From: an uncultured Campylobacter sp.
GTDB taxonomy: Bacteria > Campylobacterota > Campylobacteria > Campylobacterales > Campylobacteraceae
Direction of reading: 5' to 3'
DNA length: 50,585 nucleotides
Assembly (NCBI RefSeq): GCF_937980635.1
Contig: NZ_CALJPG010000025.1
Coordinates: forward strand, 1-50,585
Shown here: one piece after another, positions 7,768-17,033 of the stretch
Layout of the letters: every line of letters starts with the position of its first letter
How positions within the stretch are numbered: position 1 is the stretch's first letter
Program-made: the position numbers and the translations under genes
Notes under the pieces: model-generated
Told to the model about the DNA's origin: nothing
Database searches by the model: none
What the model saw: the letters and a program-made list of their open reading frames with translations, nothing else

Positions 7768-9216
7768 TTAACCGCGTCGCAAGCTGCGCTTTCTAAGGTA
7801 GCTATAAATCCAAGCTCCGAGCAACAAAACCGCCGCGAGGCAATACATATAAAAAGCCGCACCGTTTTCATACTCCACGTCCTGCGCGGTAAAGACCTGC
7901 TGCGACATTTCGGGGTTTCGCGCCGCCTCGTCCGCGACCTGCGCCATCACCTCATCGTCATGCACATCCAGCATGATCTTTCGCAGCTCGATGAAATTCG
8001 TCCGCTTATCCAGATGCCTGCCGCTGCGACCCGTGACGTAAACGCTATGCGAGTAGAAATTTAGATAGTAAAATCCAGCGTCGTCCCTAAAAAGCTTCTC
8101 CGAGATCTGCCGTACGGCGCCTTTAAACGGATTATCGCCCGCCCTTTTTAACGCGCTTAGCCGGCTGGCGTCTGCGCCAAATTTATAATAAACGTACCAA
8201 AATGCGTCTTTTATCCAACCCTCGGCGCCGCTGCCGCGCGGTCGATTTAAAATTTTATCCTTGCTTAGATAAAATATGCCGTTTTTGCTCGCAAACAGCA
8301 TGTATTCCTGATGCCCGCTCTGAAAATTTAGCGGCGTATAGGGCTCGTTTGCGGCATCAAATCTCTCGCCGTCCATAAACACTGCGCCCGTAGCGGGATC
8401 AAAAAGAAACTCTATGCCGGCGTTTGGCTCCACGAGATACATCCGCTCGCTAGGCGTGAAATTTAGCCTCTCGCCGTCCACATAGACGCTGCGTCCGTCG
8501 CTTAGCCACCGATCGACCTGGCGAAAGTGCGCGGGCGAGTCAGGACTGTCTTCGTGTATGATTTTTAGCCTTATCTGTTTTAGATTTTTTGCATCCGCAC
8601 CCGCTAAAATTTTACCCTCGTAAAATACCCGCTCGCCGTCGGTGGCGACGTAAGGGCTCTCGGTCAGCGGCGATATAGGCGCGCTAGTATCAAGTCTAGC
8701 GTATGGATAGTTGTACTCCTGCGGCCATTTTGAGAGCCCAAACGCATGGAAAAATACTTTATAAATGTAGCTTATCGCGCCGCCCGTGCGCTGCGTGACG
8801 TCCGAGCAGAAATAGCTCACGCGTCCGTCGCTGTAGTAGCGAGAGCCGATCTTTTGCGTGCGCGCGGGATCCAGTCCTGACATCTTGCGAGCGCCGCAAA
8901 ATACGCTACTAGCGTCCATACCGACGTTTGTGTAGGAGTATCTGCCGGTATCAAGCGCGCGAAAACTCGCCGCGTCCGCGCCGCCCTCTAACTCGTAGGG
9001 AGCGAGATTCCAAGAGCGTAGGTAAATTTTGCCGCCGATGTTGTAGTAATCACTGTGACCGATCTTTTGCGCGTCTGCGGGCAGCTCGCGCGAGCGGTCA
9101 TACACCGATAGCTCATAGATGAAAACGAGCGAGACGAAGAGCGGCACGAAAAGTACCGCAAAAAGCAACATTAGCGCCTTTTTATCAAATTTGCTTAAAT
9201 TATTCGCCTTTTTCAT
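7768..9216 (-). CDS. DKNYY-family-like membrane protein
   Basis: 482 aa. One membrane segment near residues 14-34 and one at about 452-472 bracket a large extracytoplasmic domain. That domain is built of short repeats of the type Y-x-D/G-G-x-x-I/V-Y/F-x-x-G (for example DGRSVYVDGERL, DGERVFYEGKIL, GAVFMDGERF), which resemble the DKNYY family of surface/periplasmic proteins. Cys pairs occur near residues 107 and 136. The function of these proteins is not established; they occur in host-associated bacteria. The gene is alone, with long non-coding stretches after it. Topology (N-in, domain outside, C-in) is inferred from the two hydrophobic ends and the Arg/Lys-rich tail. Confidence 0.65.
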   Translation of the reverse strand: MKKANNLSKFDKKALMLLFAVLFVPLFVSLVFIYELSVYDRSRELPADAQKIGHSDYYNIGGKIYLRSWNLAPYELEGGADAASFRALDTGRYSYTNVGMDASSVFCGARKMSGLDPARTQKIGSRYYSDGRVSYFCSDVTQRTGGAISYIYKVFFHAFGLSKWPQEYNYPYARLDTSAPISPLTESPYVATDGERVFYEGKILAGADAKNLKQIRLKIIHEDSPDSPAHFRQVDRWLSDGRSVYVDGERLNFTPSERMYLVEPNAGIEFLFDPATGAVFMDGERFDAANEPYTPLNFQSGHQEYMLFASKNGIFYLSKDKILNRPRGSGAEGWIKDAFWYVYYKFGADASRLSALKRAGDNPFKGAVRQISEKLFRDDAGFYYLNFYSHSVYVTGRSGRHLDKRTNFIELRKIMLDVHDDEVMAQVADEAARNPEMSQQVFTAQDVEYENGAAFYMYCLAAVLLLGAWIYSYLRKRSLRRG

Positions 9217-9385
9217 AAGGCAATTATATATCTTGCTAGTTTAAAACGTTAGAAATTTAAAAGCGTTTGCGGAGGAAATTTTAAAATTTAGAGTTCGGAA
9301 AGCTGCGGGCAAATTTGACGCCGAAATTTTAGCTCAAATTTACCCGTAACCGCGCGAAACCACGCAAGCTCCGCGCAAATTTAAC

Positions 9386-10627
9386 TTAGTAGCCGTCAAA
9401 ATGCTTGGTCTTTGGCAGCACCAAATTTAACGTGATGCCGATGAGCGCGCCAAGTCCCACTCCGCTAAAGCTCATCGCGCCAAAATCCAGCACCATGCCG
9501 CCGATCGCGCATACGAAGATGAGCGCGACGATGATCATATTGCGCGGCTCGGCTAGATCCATATTGTTTTTGATCAGAGTCTCCATGCCCACGCTAGCGA
9601 TGATACCAAAAAGCAGCAGCATGATGCCGCCGATGACGGGAGCGGGGATCGTGGAGAGCGCGGCGCCGAGCTTACCCACAAAAGCTAGCAGTATCGCCGT
9701 AAGCGCAGCAAAGGTCATGATGGCGGGATTGTAGGCCTTCGTGATGCTAACCGCGCCCGTGACCTCCGAGTAGGTGGTGTTTGGAGGCCCGCCGAAGCAC
9801 CCTGCCAGCGACGTCGCGAGTCCGTCGCCAAGCAGCGTGCTTTTAAGCCCCGGATTTTTTAGGAAATTTTCCTTCGTGACGTTGCTGATCGCAAGCATGT
9901 CGCCGATGTGTTCGATCGCGGGCGCGATAGCGATAGGCACCATGTAGATCACGGCTTCGAGTTTGAAAACCGGCGCGGTGAAATGCGGCACCGCAAACCA
10001 CGGCGCGTTTAGAATCGGCGTAAAATCCACGATGCCGATAAATAGCGACGCGCAGTATCCCGCCGCGATGCCGCAAAGTATCGGCACGAGGCGCAGCATA
10101 CCGCGGCCAAACATCATCACGACGATAACCGCCGAGAGCGAGATGAGCGCGATGGTAAGCGACTGCCCCTGCGTATAGAGCGCCTCCTTACCCTTGCCCA
10201 TTACCATATTTACGGCTGCGGGCGAGAGGATGAGACCGATCGTCATGATAACGGGCCCCACGACTACGGGCGGCAAAATTTTATGCAAAAAGCCCTCGCC
10301 TTTGAGCCTAATAAGCAGGCTCAGGACCACGTAAAAAAGCCCTGCCGCGATCACTCCGCTCATAGTCGCGGCGATACCCCACTCTTTCACGCCAAAGCTT
10401 AGCGGCGCGATAAACGCAAAACTAGACGCGAGAAAGATCGGCGGGACGTTTTTGCGCGTGATGAGCTGAAACAGCAGCGTGCCGATGCCCGCCGTAAACA
10501 GCGCTACGGACGTATCAAGCCCCGTTAATATCGGCACCAGTACGAGCGCACCAAACGCCACGAATAAAAATTGCACGCCGACGAGAGCGTCGCGTAGCCT
10601 GAGATTGTAGCCTTCGTATTTTTCCAT
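9386..10627 (-). CDS. uraA: Uracil/xanthine permease (NCS2 family)
   Basis: 413 aa with about 14 hydrophobic segments over the whole length. The N-terminus LRDALVGVQFLFVAFGALVL, the EHIGDMLAISNVT segment of the substrate/proton site (Glu-His) and the GGPPNTTYSEVTGAVSITK signature place it in the nucleobase:cation symporter-2 family. The uracil branch (UraA) is the best fit, but xanthine permeases share these motifs. It imports nucleobases across the inner membrane by proton symport. AGGAG precedes the ATG. It is a single gene; no pyrimidine salvage gene lies next to it in this window. Confidence 0.9.
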   Translation of the reverse strand: MEKYEGYNLRLRDALVGVQFLFVAFGALVLVPILTGLDTSVALFTAGIGTLLFQLITRKNVPPIFLASSFAFIAPLSFGVKEWGIAATMSGVIAAGLFYVVLSLLIRLKGEGFLHKILPPVVVGPVIMTIGLILSPAAVNMVMGKGKEALYTQGQSLTIALISLSAVIVVMMFGRGMLRLVPILCGIAAGYCASLFIGIVDFTPILNAPWFAVPHFTAPVFKLEAVIYMVPIAIAPAIEHIGDMLAISNVTKENFLKNPGLKSTLLGDGLATSLAGCFGGPPNTTYSEVTGAVSITKAYNPAIMTFAALTAILLAFVGKLGAALSTIPAPVIGGIMLLLFGIIASVGMETLIKNNMDLAEPRNMIIVALIFVCAIGGMVLDFGAMSFSGVGLGALIGITLNLVLPKTKHFDGY

Positions 10628-11405
10628 CTTCTCCTCTTTTATCTTTGCGGCTTGCCTCGCGAGCGTCTTTAACGGAGCTAGTAAATTTAGCTTGATAGGC
10701 CGTATGCCTTATCTTCGCTAAATTTTTACGTCGCAACCCTTAAATCCATCTCGCAATCCTTCACCTTGGCTCCTGTATTAAAATTTATAATACACCGACA
10801 TTCTGTAAAATTTAACTCACCGCAGTCACGGACGAACAAGTCCGCTCCTTTGCAAGCACTAAAAATTTATCGAAACTACACATCATCTGTCTTGAATATT
10901 TTCAAAATTTATGCCTTTCCGCCTCGTCTAAAGAAAAAATACTACGCCTTAATTTTTAAATCTGACACATCAAAAATTTTGACCTACCCGGTCGCAGACA
11001 AGCAATATGCTCCACTCTCCACTGCCGACCATCGGCGGCTGCAAGCAAAACGAAGCAATAGCGCTTCTAAACTACCTGCGATCCATCTTAAATGTTTTAA
11101 AATTTTACGACCTCATTTTAAAATTTCGCACTCAAGCTTAAAGCTAAATTTTAAGTCAAAGCCGCTACGCCACATCGTATACAAGCGCCATTTTGCTGCG
11201 ATTTTGCGTCGTATCAGATGCGCGAAGCCGCAAGGCGAAAATCAAGCCCATAAAATTATCAGGCAAAGCCGCGTAGACATATCCAAACAAACAACGACCA
11301 AAATCCGCAAACCAGCAACTAAATTTCACAAACATAGCGGCTAAATCAAAACCTATGCAAGCCGAATCCGCCACTAAAATTTAGCGAGAGAATTCCATCG
11401 TACGG
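10628..11405. other. Long non-coding gap
   Basis: Nearly 780 bases between uraA and gpsA. A plus-strand open frame at 10766-11344 is Lys/Arg/His/Ser-rich, without family features or a ribosome site, and looks like chance translation of AAATTT-rich DNA. I see no RNA gene or clear repeat. Confidence 0.5.
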
Positions 11406-12296
11406 CTATTTTTTGCGCAGCAGGTCTTTTAGGCTCGCCCTTACATCCTTGCCACGCAGAATTTGCGCGACCTCGGTAGCGATCGGAGCGTAGATCTTAT
11501 GCTTTGTCGCGATATTTACGACCGCTTCGGTTGTAGCCACGCCCTCGGCGACCTCGCCCAACTCGCGCAGAATTTCCTCGAGCCCTTTGCCGCGCGCAAG
11601 TCCTAATCCCACGCGGTAGTTTCGCGATAGCGCACTCGAGGCGGTCAAAAACAGATCGCCCACGCCACTTAAGCCCAAAAAGGTCTCGTCTCGCGCGCCG
11701 AAAAACTTGCCGAAGCGCGCGATCTCTACGATGCCGCGCGCGATCAAGCTCGCTCTAGCATTATTGCCGAGCTCGAGCCCATCGCAAACGCCGCTAGCTA
11801 TGGCGATGACATTTTTATACGCGCCGCACACCTCTGCGCCGATGATATCGCCACTCGTGTAAGTCTTGATGTAGGCAGGGAAGGCGCTTGCGAAAAGCTC
11901 GGCTAGATTTTCATTGCACGAGCTTACGACGAGCGCGCAAGGCAGCTTCTGCATGACTTCGGTGGCAAACGACGGACCCGATAGATAAGCAAGATTGCCG
12001 CGTGCGACGTGAGATTCAAAAATTTCGTTTAAAAACCTGCCGCTAGCCGCGTCGATGCCCTTGGAAGCGACTAGAATTTTTTGATTTTTGTAGGTGAAAT
12101 TTTGATCCAGCCACTGCGCGGTTTGTTGTGCCGCGAGCGCGAAAACGAGCGCTTCGCACTCCAGCGCTTCGCTCACGCTTACAAAATGCGGAATTTGCCT
12201 TGGCGTGCGCGAAGTGATGACGCATTCGTTTTTCGCGCTAAGCGCGTCAAAAAGCGCGCTACCCCATTTGCCAGCGCCGATAACCGCGATTTTCAT
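11406..12296 (-). CDS. gpsA: Glycerol-3-phosphate dehydrogenase [NAD(P)+]
   Basis: 296 aa from the ATG at 12296. This start is chosen because AAAGGAAC lies six bases before it and because MKIAVIGAGKWGSAL is the true start of the Rossmann fold; a Met 45 nt further upstream merely extends the frame. The enzyme reduces dihydroxyacetone phosphate to sn-glycerol 3-phosphate for phospholipid synthesis. Visible features are the GAGKWG nucleotide loop, the SGPSFATEV segment, and the catalytic Lys in EVCGAYKNVIAIASG. The C-terminal helical domain includes GLSGVGDLFLTASS. It lies downstream of gatB as in C. jejuni, but here a 980-bp gap separates them. Confidence 0.95.
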   Translation of the reverse strand: MKIAVIGAGKWGSALFDALSAKNECVITSRTPRQIPHFVSVSEALECEALVFALAAQQTAQWLDQNFTYKNQKILVASKGIDAASGRFLNEIFESHVARGNLAYLSGPSFATEVMQKLPCALVVSSCNENLAELFASAFPAYIKTYTSGDIIGAEVCGAYKNVIAIASGVCDGLELGNNARASLIARGIVEIARFGKFFGARDETFLGLSGVGDLFLTASSALSRNYRVGLGLARGKGLEEILRELGEVAEGVATTEAVVNIATKHKIYAPIATEVAQILRGKDVRASLKDLLRKK

Positions 12297-13276
12297 TATG
12301 TTCCTTTTTAAAAATTTATTCGCAAATTTGCGGTTTTTCAAATTTCATTCTCTTGAAATTCCCGCTCTTTGAAAAATTAGCCCAAAAGCGCCGACATGAG
12401 CCTGCGCAAATGCTAGCCGAAGCCACGCTTTAAAATTCGCTTTTTGAAATTTCATCTCGTTAAAATTTTGCGCTTTTGAAATTTACTCAGCCAAAACTTC
12501 GCTTTTTTTAAAATTTACCTTACTAAAATTTCATACTTTTAAGGTTTTGCTCTTCCGCCAAAAAACACTTTCACAAAAGGCGCAGCAGTGAACGAATGAG
12601 AATTTTGAAACTACATTATACGTTTTAAATTTCACTCGTGCATCGCCGAAGCAAATCAAATTTTTAAAAATTTTAATCAAACGCCCGATCGCAAATCGCG
12701 CTTTTAAATCCGCTTAAATCTATCAAGGCGTGCCTTGGACCTAGATAATCTTGCGGTCGCTCGCAACGTTATCGTTTGGCGCGGTTTGGGGCACGCGTAT
12801 CCGACGCGGCGATTGATTAAATTTAGCCTGCACATGGACTCGCCACTCAAATTCGCCCCTGCGTATTCGATCCTACCTGCCGCACCCCGAGCTTCCGTTT
12901 TTGCTTCCTCAAGCAGAGTAATCTTACGCATTCCCTGCGAGCTTTACCGCGCTTTGACGGTAGCCGTAAGTAAAATTTTTTAACGGGTGCCTTCTTAAAC
13001 CCCTCCGTCGCAGACCGATACTTGATACAAACGGCCCGCATGAGAAAAAACGAACTCAAAAGAACAAAACGTGCGCGAGACAGAGCGGGTAGCCGCCGAG
13101 ATCGCGCCGAATGAAATTATAATATAACACACAAAAACCCTCGTCATTGGCGCCTGAAAGCTTTAGCTCGAAGCAAAACGCTGCGAGCAGATTTAAAATT
13201 TTATCCCTAAGGGCTTCATCTATCGCATGCGTCGCGCCGCATTTAATTCGCCGTTTGCGCCGCAGAAGCTGCGAAA
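12297..13276. other. Long gap between gatB and gpsA with AAATTT-rich repeats
   Basis: Nearly 1 kb without a convincing gene, where related genomes have gpsA next to gatB. Around 12330-12560 words such as AAAATTT and GAAATTT recur every 15-25 bases, on a pattern like that of other gaps here. A 75-aa minus-strand frame at 12704-12931 lacks support. Confidence 0.5.
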
Positions 13277-14698
13277 TTAGCCCAGCTTCTGTTTCAGAAG
13301 CTCGTTCACCTTCGCAGGATTAAACGCGCCCTTGCCCTCTTTCATCACTTGGCCTACGAAGAAGCCGAATAGCTTGTCCTTGCCGCCGCGATAGTCCGCG
13401 ACCTTCTCCTCGTTCGCGCTCATCACGCGCGCTATGATCTCCAAAATAGCGCCGTCGTCGCTTACTTGCCTCAAGCCCAGCTTATCGATGACCGAGCTTA
13501 CAGCCTCGTCGTGCTCCATTAAATAATCAAGCACCTCTTTGGCGGCCTTTTGAGACACTGCGCCGCCTTCGATCGCGCTTAAAAGCTCGCTCATCTTCGC
13601 GCTACCTACGGGCGAATCCTCGATCGTAACGCCATTTTTGAGCCTGCCTGCAAGCTCGACGGTAAGCCAACTCACGCAGAGTTTTGGCTCGTGCCCCGCA
13701 GCAATCAGTTCCTCGAAAAATCGCGCATTTTCGTAGGTCGAGATTATGATCTCGGCGTCCTTCTCTTTAACGCCCAGCTCACGGACGTAGCGTGCCTTTT
13801 TCTGATCGGGTAGCTCGGGGATCTGCTGCGCAGCAGCTAGCATCTCGTCATCCACGATCACGGTTAGCAGGTCGGGATCGGGGAAGTAGCGATACTCGGC
13901 GCTGTCCTCCTTGCTGCGCATCGGCTTAGTGATGAGCTTAGCGGTATCAAAAAGGCGGGTTTCTTGCACGACCTCTTGCTCATATCTGCCGTCCTGCCAC
14001 GCTTCGATCTGACGCTCAATCTCAAATTCGATCGCCTTTTGGATAAATTTAAAGGAGTTTAAATTTTTAATCTCCACGCGCGTGTAGAGCTTTTGCTCGC
14101 CTTGCGGACGGATGCTGACGTTTACATCGCAGCGAAACGAGCCTTCTTGCATATTCGCGTCGCTGATATTTAAAAAGCGCAAAATGCTGTGGAGTTTTTT
14201 TAGATACGCGACCGCCTCGTCCGCAGAGCGCATATCAGGCTCGCTTACGATTTCCAAAAGCGGCGTACCGGCGCGGTTTAGATCGACTAGGCTGCGCGAG
14301 CTTTCGTGGTTATTTTTGCCCGCGTCCTCCTCTAGGTGCGCGCGCGTGATGCCGATGCGCTTGCTCTGTCCGTCCGCGGCTATGAAAAGCTCGCCGTGCT
14401 CAACGATCGGGATCGTCCACTGCGAAATTTGATACGCCTTGGGAAGGTCGGGATAGAAGTAGTTTTTGCGGTCGAATACCGACTTGCGATTGATCGTCGC
14501 ATTAACGGCGGTGCCGAAACTGATAGCCTTTTTAACCGCTTCCTCGTTTAGCACGGGAAGAGCGCCGGGAAGCGCTAGGCAGGTCGGGCAGACGTGCGAA
14601 TTCGCCTCATCGCCGAAGCTCGTGGGGCAGGAGCAGAAAATTTTGGTTTTGGTATTTAGCTGGCAGTGTACCTCCAGGCCGATCACGGTTTCAAACAT
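13277..14698 (-). CDS. gatB: Aspartyl/glutamyl-tRNA amidotransferase subunit B
   Basis: 473 aa, full length. GatB is the kinase/transamidase subunit of GatCAB, which converts Glu-tRNA(Gln) and Asp-tRNA(Asn) to the amidated forms. The signature YEVVIGLEVH-type start (FETVIGLEVHCQLNTKTKIF), the zinc Cys pairs CSCPTSF and CPTCLALPG, the DLNRAGTPLLEIVSEPDM kinase-site motif and the C-terminal YqeY-like tail ending in LLKQKLG are all present. Epsilonproteobacteria generally need GatCAB for Gln-tRNA formation. gatA and gatC are not in the window. Confidence 0.97.
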   Translation of the reverse strand: MFETVIGLEVHCQLNTKTKIFCSCPTSFGDEANSHVCPTCLALPGALPVLNEEAVKKAISFGTAVNATINRKSVFDRKNYFYPDLPKAYQISQWTIPIVEHGELFIAADGQSKRIGITRAHLEEDAGKNNHESSRSLVDLNRAGTPLLEIVSEPDMRSADEAVAYLKKLHSILRFLNISDANMQEGSFRCDVNVSIRPQGEQKLYTRVEIKNLNSFKFIQKAIEFEIERQIEAWQDGRYEQEVVQETRLFDTAKLITKPMRSKEDSAEYRYFPDPDLLTVIVDDEMLAAAQQIPELPDQKKARYVRELGVKEKDAEIIISTYENARFFEELIAAGHEPKLCVSWLTVELAGRLKNGVTIEDSPVGSAKMSELLSAIEGGAVSQKAAKEVLDYLMEHDEAVSSVIDKLGLRQVSDDGAILEIIARVMSANEEKVADYRGGKDKLFGFFVGQVMKEGKGAFNPAKVNELLKQKLG

Positions 14699-14810
14699 AA
14701 ACTTAACCTTTTAGAATAAAAATTTCGCGTAATTTTACAATTTTTTGCTTTAATACTCGCTTGTAGCGGCGCACGGCGCGGCTAAATTTTAAAATTTAAT
14801 CGGATAGATT

Positions 14811-15035
14811 CTACTCGCCGCCACTAAGGAGCTTTTCTTTAAGGTCGAAAACATCGACCATCAAGCAGGTGATGATGACGCATATCACGCCGGGAGCGGT
14901 GCAGATAAAGAGGAATTTTAACCCCAAAAAATAAAATGACGGGTAGGCGAAAAAGACGAATGCGCCGACGAATATCAATCCGAACGACGCACCCACGAGG
15001 AAGTATAAGAAATTTCGCTTAAAATTAATGCTCAT
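14811..15035 (-). CDS. Small inner-membrane protein next to atpB
   Basis: 74 aa with two membrane segments (about residues 9-31 and 38-60) and a charged C-terminus ending DLKEKLLSGGE. It overlaps the end of atpB by 11 nt, which implies translational coupling. A small integral membrane protein occupies the same place next to atpB in C. jejuni (Cj1203c, from memory). An accessory role at the ATP synthase Fo sector is plausible from the coupling only. Confidence 0.75.
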   Translation of the reverse strand: MSINFKRNFLYFLVGASFGLIFVGAFVFFAYPSFYFLGLKFLFICTAPGVICVIITCLMVDVFDLKEKLLSGGE

Positions 15036-15705
15036 CGACGATCACGGCGCCCGCTAGATAAACGTAGCTTAAAACCATGAAAATGAAAGTCTGCAAAATC
15101 GCCATAAAAGTAAGCAGCGCAAATGGTACCATCGGCACTAGCGCAGGAGCGAGAGTAAGCATGACTAGCAAAAACGTATCGTCGCCTTTGATGTTTCCAA
15201 AAAGTCGGAACGAAAGCGATACGACGCGCGAAAAATGCGAGACGATCTCTATAACGAACATAAACGGAGCTAGGATTTTCACAGGCCCCATAAAGTGCTT
15301 TAGATAGTTGATCACGCCGTGCTCGCGAACGCCCTCAAAATGGTAGTACAACCAAACGCAAAGCGTAAGCGAAAGGGTTAAATTTAAACTCGCACTTGGC
15401 GACTCAAAGCCCGGCACCAAGCCGATAACGTTACTAAAAAATATCACAAATCCCAATGTTGCGATTAGCGGAAGATATTTTTTAGCTTGTTCCTCGCTAC
15501 CCATCGCGTCCTTACCGATCGTTAGCACGCCGCTTAGGTAGGCTTCGGCGATATTTTGCATGCCGTGTGGCACAAGCTGAAGCGAGCGAGTGGAGCAAAG
15601 CGCGACGGCTACGATGATAGCGACGACCAAAAAGAAGTAAAAAAGGTAGATAAAAGTGTGGTCGTAAGAAATTAAACCGCCGAAAAGGAAGATGTCTTTT
15701 AGCAT
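15025..15705 (-). CDS. atpB: ATP synthase Fo subunit a
   Basis: 226 aa, five to six hydrophobic segments. Subunit a forms the proton half-channels of F1Fo ATP synthase. The essential Arg lies in SLSFRLFGNIKGDD, and the last helix has the conserved Gln region FMAILQTFIFMVLSYVY. The length fits epsilonproteobacterial AtpB. As in Campylobacter generally, it is encoded away from the main atp operon. The small membrane protein that follows is coupled to it. Confidence 0.96.
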   Translation of the reverse strand: MLKDIFLFGGLISYDHTFIYLFYFFLVVAIIVAVALCSTRSLQLVPHGMQNIAEAYLSGVLTIGKDAMGSEEQAKKYLPLIATLGFVIFFSNVIGLVPGFESPSASLNLTLSLTLCVWLYYHFEGVREHGVINYLKHFMGPVKILAPFMFVIEIVSHFSRVVSLSFRLFGNIKGDDTFLLVMLTLAPALVPMVPFALLTFMAILQTFIFMVLSYVYLAGAVIVDEH

Positions 15706-16184
15706 AAAAACCCTTGATCGTTGAAATTTGAGGCGTATTTTACACTTCTATTCGTTAAAGTATATTTAAATTTGCGCCAGCGAGTGAAATTTTGAGCTTT
15801 GCGAGTTCTTGCACCGCTTTGCTTGCCTAGCACTTTCGTCTAGCTTGCGCGCCATTTCGGCGGGGATTTTGCGTTTTTTTGGCATTTAACTTCACATTTT
15901 CAGCATTTCAGCAAATGACAAAATTTTAGCTGGTAACTACGGAATTTGCAACTATACTGCCAATTCGCTATTTTTGCAAAATAGAATTTATCTAGCGTAT
16001 ACGACGAAGCCCTAAACCGACTGTGCGGTAAAATTTATGTTTACAAATACAAAAAATACGATAAAATTTACCACAACGGCGCCGCGGCGAATTCCAAGAA
16101 ATACGCTCACCTCAAAAATCATAGTTAAAATTTAGCAAACTCAGGACCCGATTGCTAAAATTTTATAAAATTTATATAAAAACC

Positions 16185-16214
16185 TTGACATATTGCCACT
16201 CAATGTTGTATAAT
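16185..16214 (+). promoter_or_regulatory. Sigma-70 promoter of hrcA-grpE-dnaK
   Basis: TTGACA at 16185-16190, an 18-nt spacer, and TATAAT at 16209-16214, both hexamers perfect. The start of transcription should fall near 16221. This rules out the upstream ATG at 16152 as the hrcA start and leaves GTG 16245, with AAAGAG at 16231-16236 as its ribosome site. Confidence 0.75.
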
Positions 16215-16242
16215 ACTGGCAATCTTACCGAAAGAGTGCTAA
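16193..16242 (+). promoter_or_regulatory. CIRCE-like half-sites with enlarged spacing
   Basis: CIRCE, the HrcA operator, is TTAGCACTC-N9-GAGTGCTAA. Here a perfect right arm, GAGTGCTAA, is at 16234-16242 and a 7/9 left arm, TTGCCACTC, is at 16193-16201. They are 32 nt apart instead of 9. The arms flank the -10 box and start point, so HrcA autoregulation is plausible, but the spacing is abnormal. Confidence 0.4.
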
Positions 16243-16244
16243 AA

Positions 16245-17033
16245 GTGAAAACGAATAAACGTGATATGATCCTGAAATCCATCATTTCCGCCTATCTCGA
16301 TAGCAACACCCCGATCGGATCTTCCGAGCTGGGTGAGCGTATGGGCGTAGCGATGTCAGCGTCTAGCATTCGAATTTATTTTAAGCGCTTAAGCGACGAG
16401 GGGGCTTTGACGCAGCTTCATGTAAGCGGTGGTAGAATTCCGACGGTTGCGACGATGCAGGATTACTGGCGCGCTAGACTTAGCTTCGACGATGAGTTAA
16501 AAATAGACGATGCTCGCGAGCTAGAAGCGGTGCTTGAGGATTTTGAAATTTACTGTATGATTTTCAACGCCGAAAACGAAGCCCTAAGCGAAGTTATCAA
16601 TCACGATAATCGCTTCATAATCCTTGCATTTAGAAAAGACGAGATTATCTTAAAATACGATTTTAGAGTTTTTAAATTCCTATCAAATTTAATAGGAATT
16701 TCACTAGGAGATTTGGAGCTAGCTTCGATGCAGATCGGTCTGCGCGAGCTTAGCACCAAAATTAAAGAGCTAAAAAATTCTAAAATCGAATTTCTTTGTA
16801 ACGAGGTCGTAGCGTATAAAATTTTCAAAGACGAGCGGTTTAAAATTTTACTTAACCCCTCGATCGCCGTAAATTTTACTAAAAATTTGATCTTTGCGCC
16901 CTATTTCGAGCACGGATTTATGGGGATCAAACGCCCCGTAAAATTCGAAGGCGAGGACGCTACGATGATCTGCGCAGGCAGCGTTTACGAGAATTACGAG
17001 AAATTTTTTAACTACGCTAAAGGAGTAGCATGA
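16245..17033 (+). CDS. hrcA: Heat-inducible transcription repressor HrcA
   Basis: 262 aa from GTG 16245, close to the C. jejuni length. HrcA represses chaperone operons by binding CIRCE and is kept active by GroEL. The N-terminal winged helix is seen in RDMILKSIISAYLDSNTPIG followed by SIRIYFKRLSDEGALTQLH. The C-terminal part is the GAF-like dimer domain. The start is set by the promoter, which lies downstream of the longest possible start. It overlaps grpE by 4 nt (ATGA), so hrcA-grpE-dnaK form one heat-shock operon. Confidence 0.92.
   Translation: MKTNKRDMILKSIISAYLDSNTPIGSSELGERMGVAMSASSIRIYFKRLSDEGALTQLHVSGGRIPTVATMQDYWRARLSFDDELKIDDARELEAVLEDFEIYCMIFNAENEALSEVINHDNRFIILAFRKDEIILKYDFRVFKFLSNLIGISLGDLELASMQIGLRELSTKIKELKNSKIEFLCNEVVAYKIFKDERFKILLNPSIAVNFTKNLIFAPYFEHGFMGIKRPVKFEGEDATMICAGSVYENYEKFFNYAKGVA

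Larger units (their letters stand above)
15706..16244. other. Divergent atpB/hrcA intergenic region
   Basis: About 540 bases. The right part holds a consensus sigma-70 promoter for hrcA (16185-16214) with HrcA-box-like half-sites. The left part shows only AAATTT-rich sequence; I see no gene. Confidence 0.6.

Noticed and set aside
10766..11344. 192-aa plus-strand open frame between uraA and gpsA
   Set aside because: Basic, His/Ser-rich composition typical of translated AT-rich gaps; no domain and no ribosome site.
12704..12931. 75-aa minus-strand frame between gatB and gpsA
   Set aside because: Starts plausibly but ends in Arg/Ser-rich filler, with no ribosome site and no family; not supported.
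16152..16244. Upstream ATG as the hrcA start
   Set aside because: It lies upstream of the consensus promoter whose start point falls near 16221, so the transcript would not contain it.
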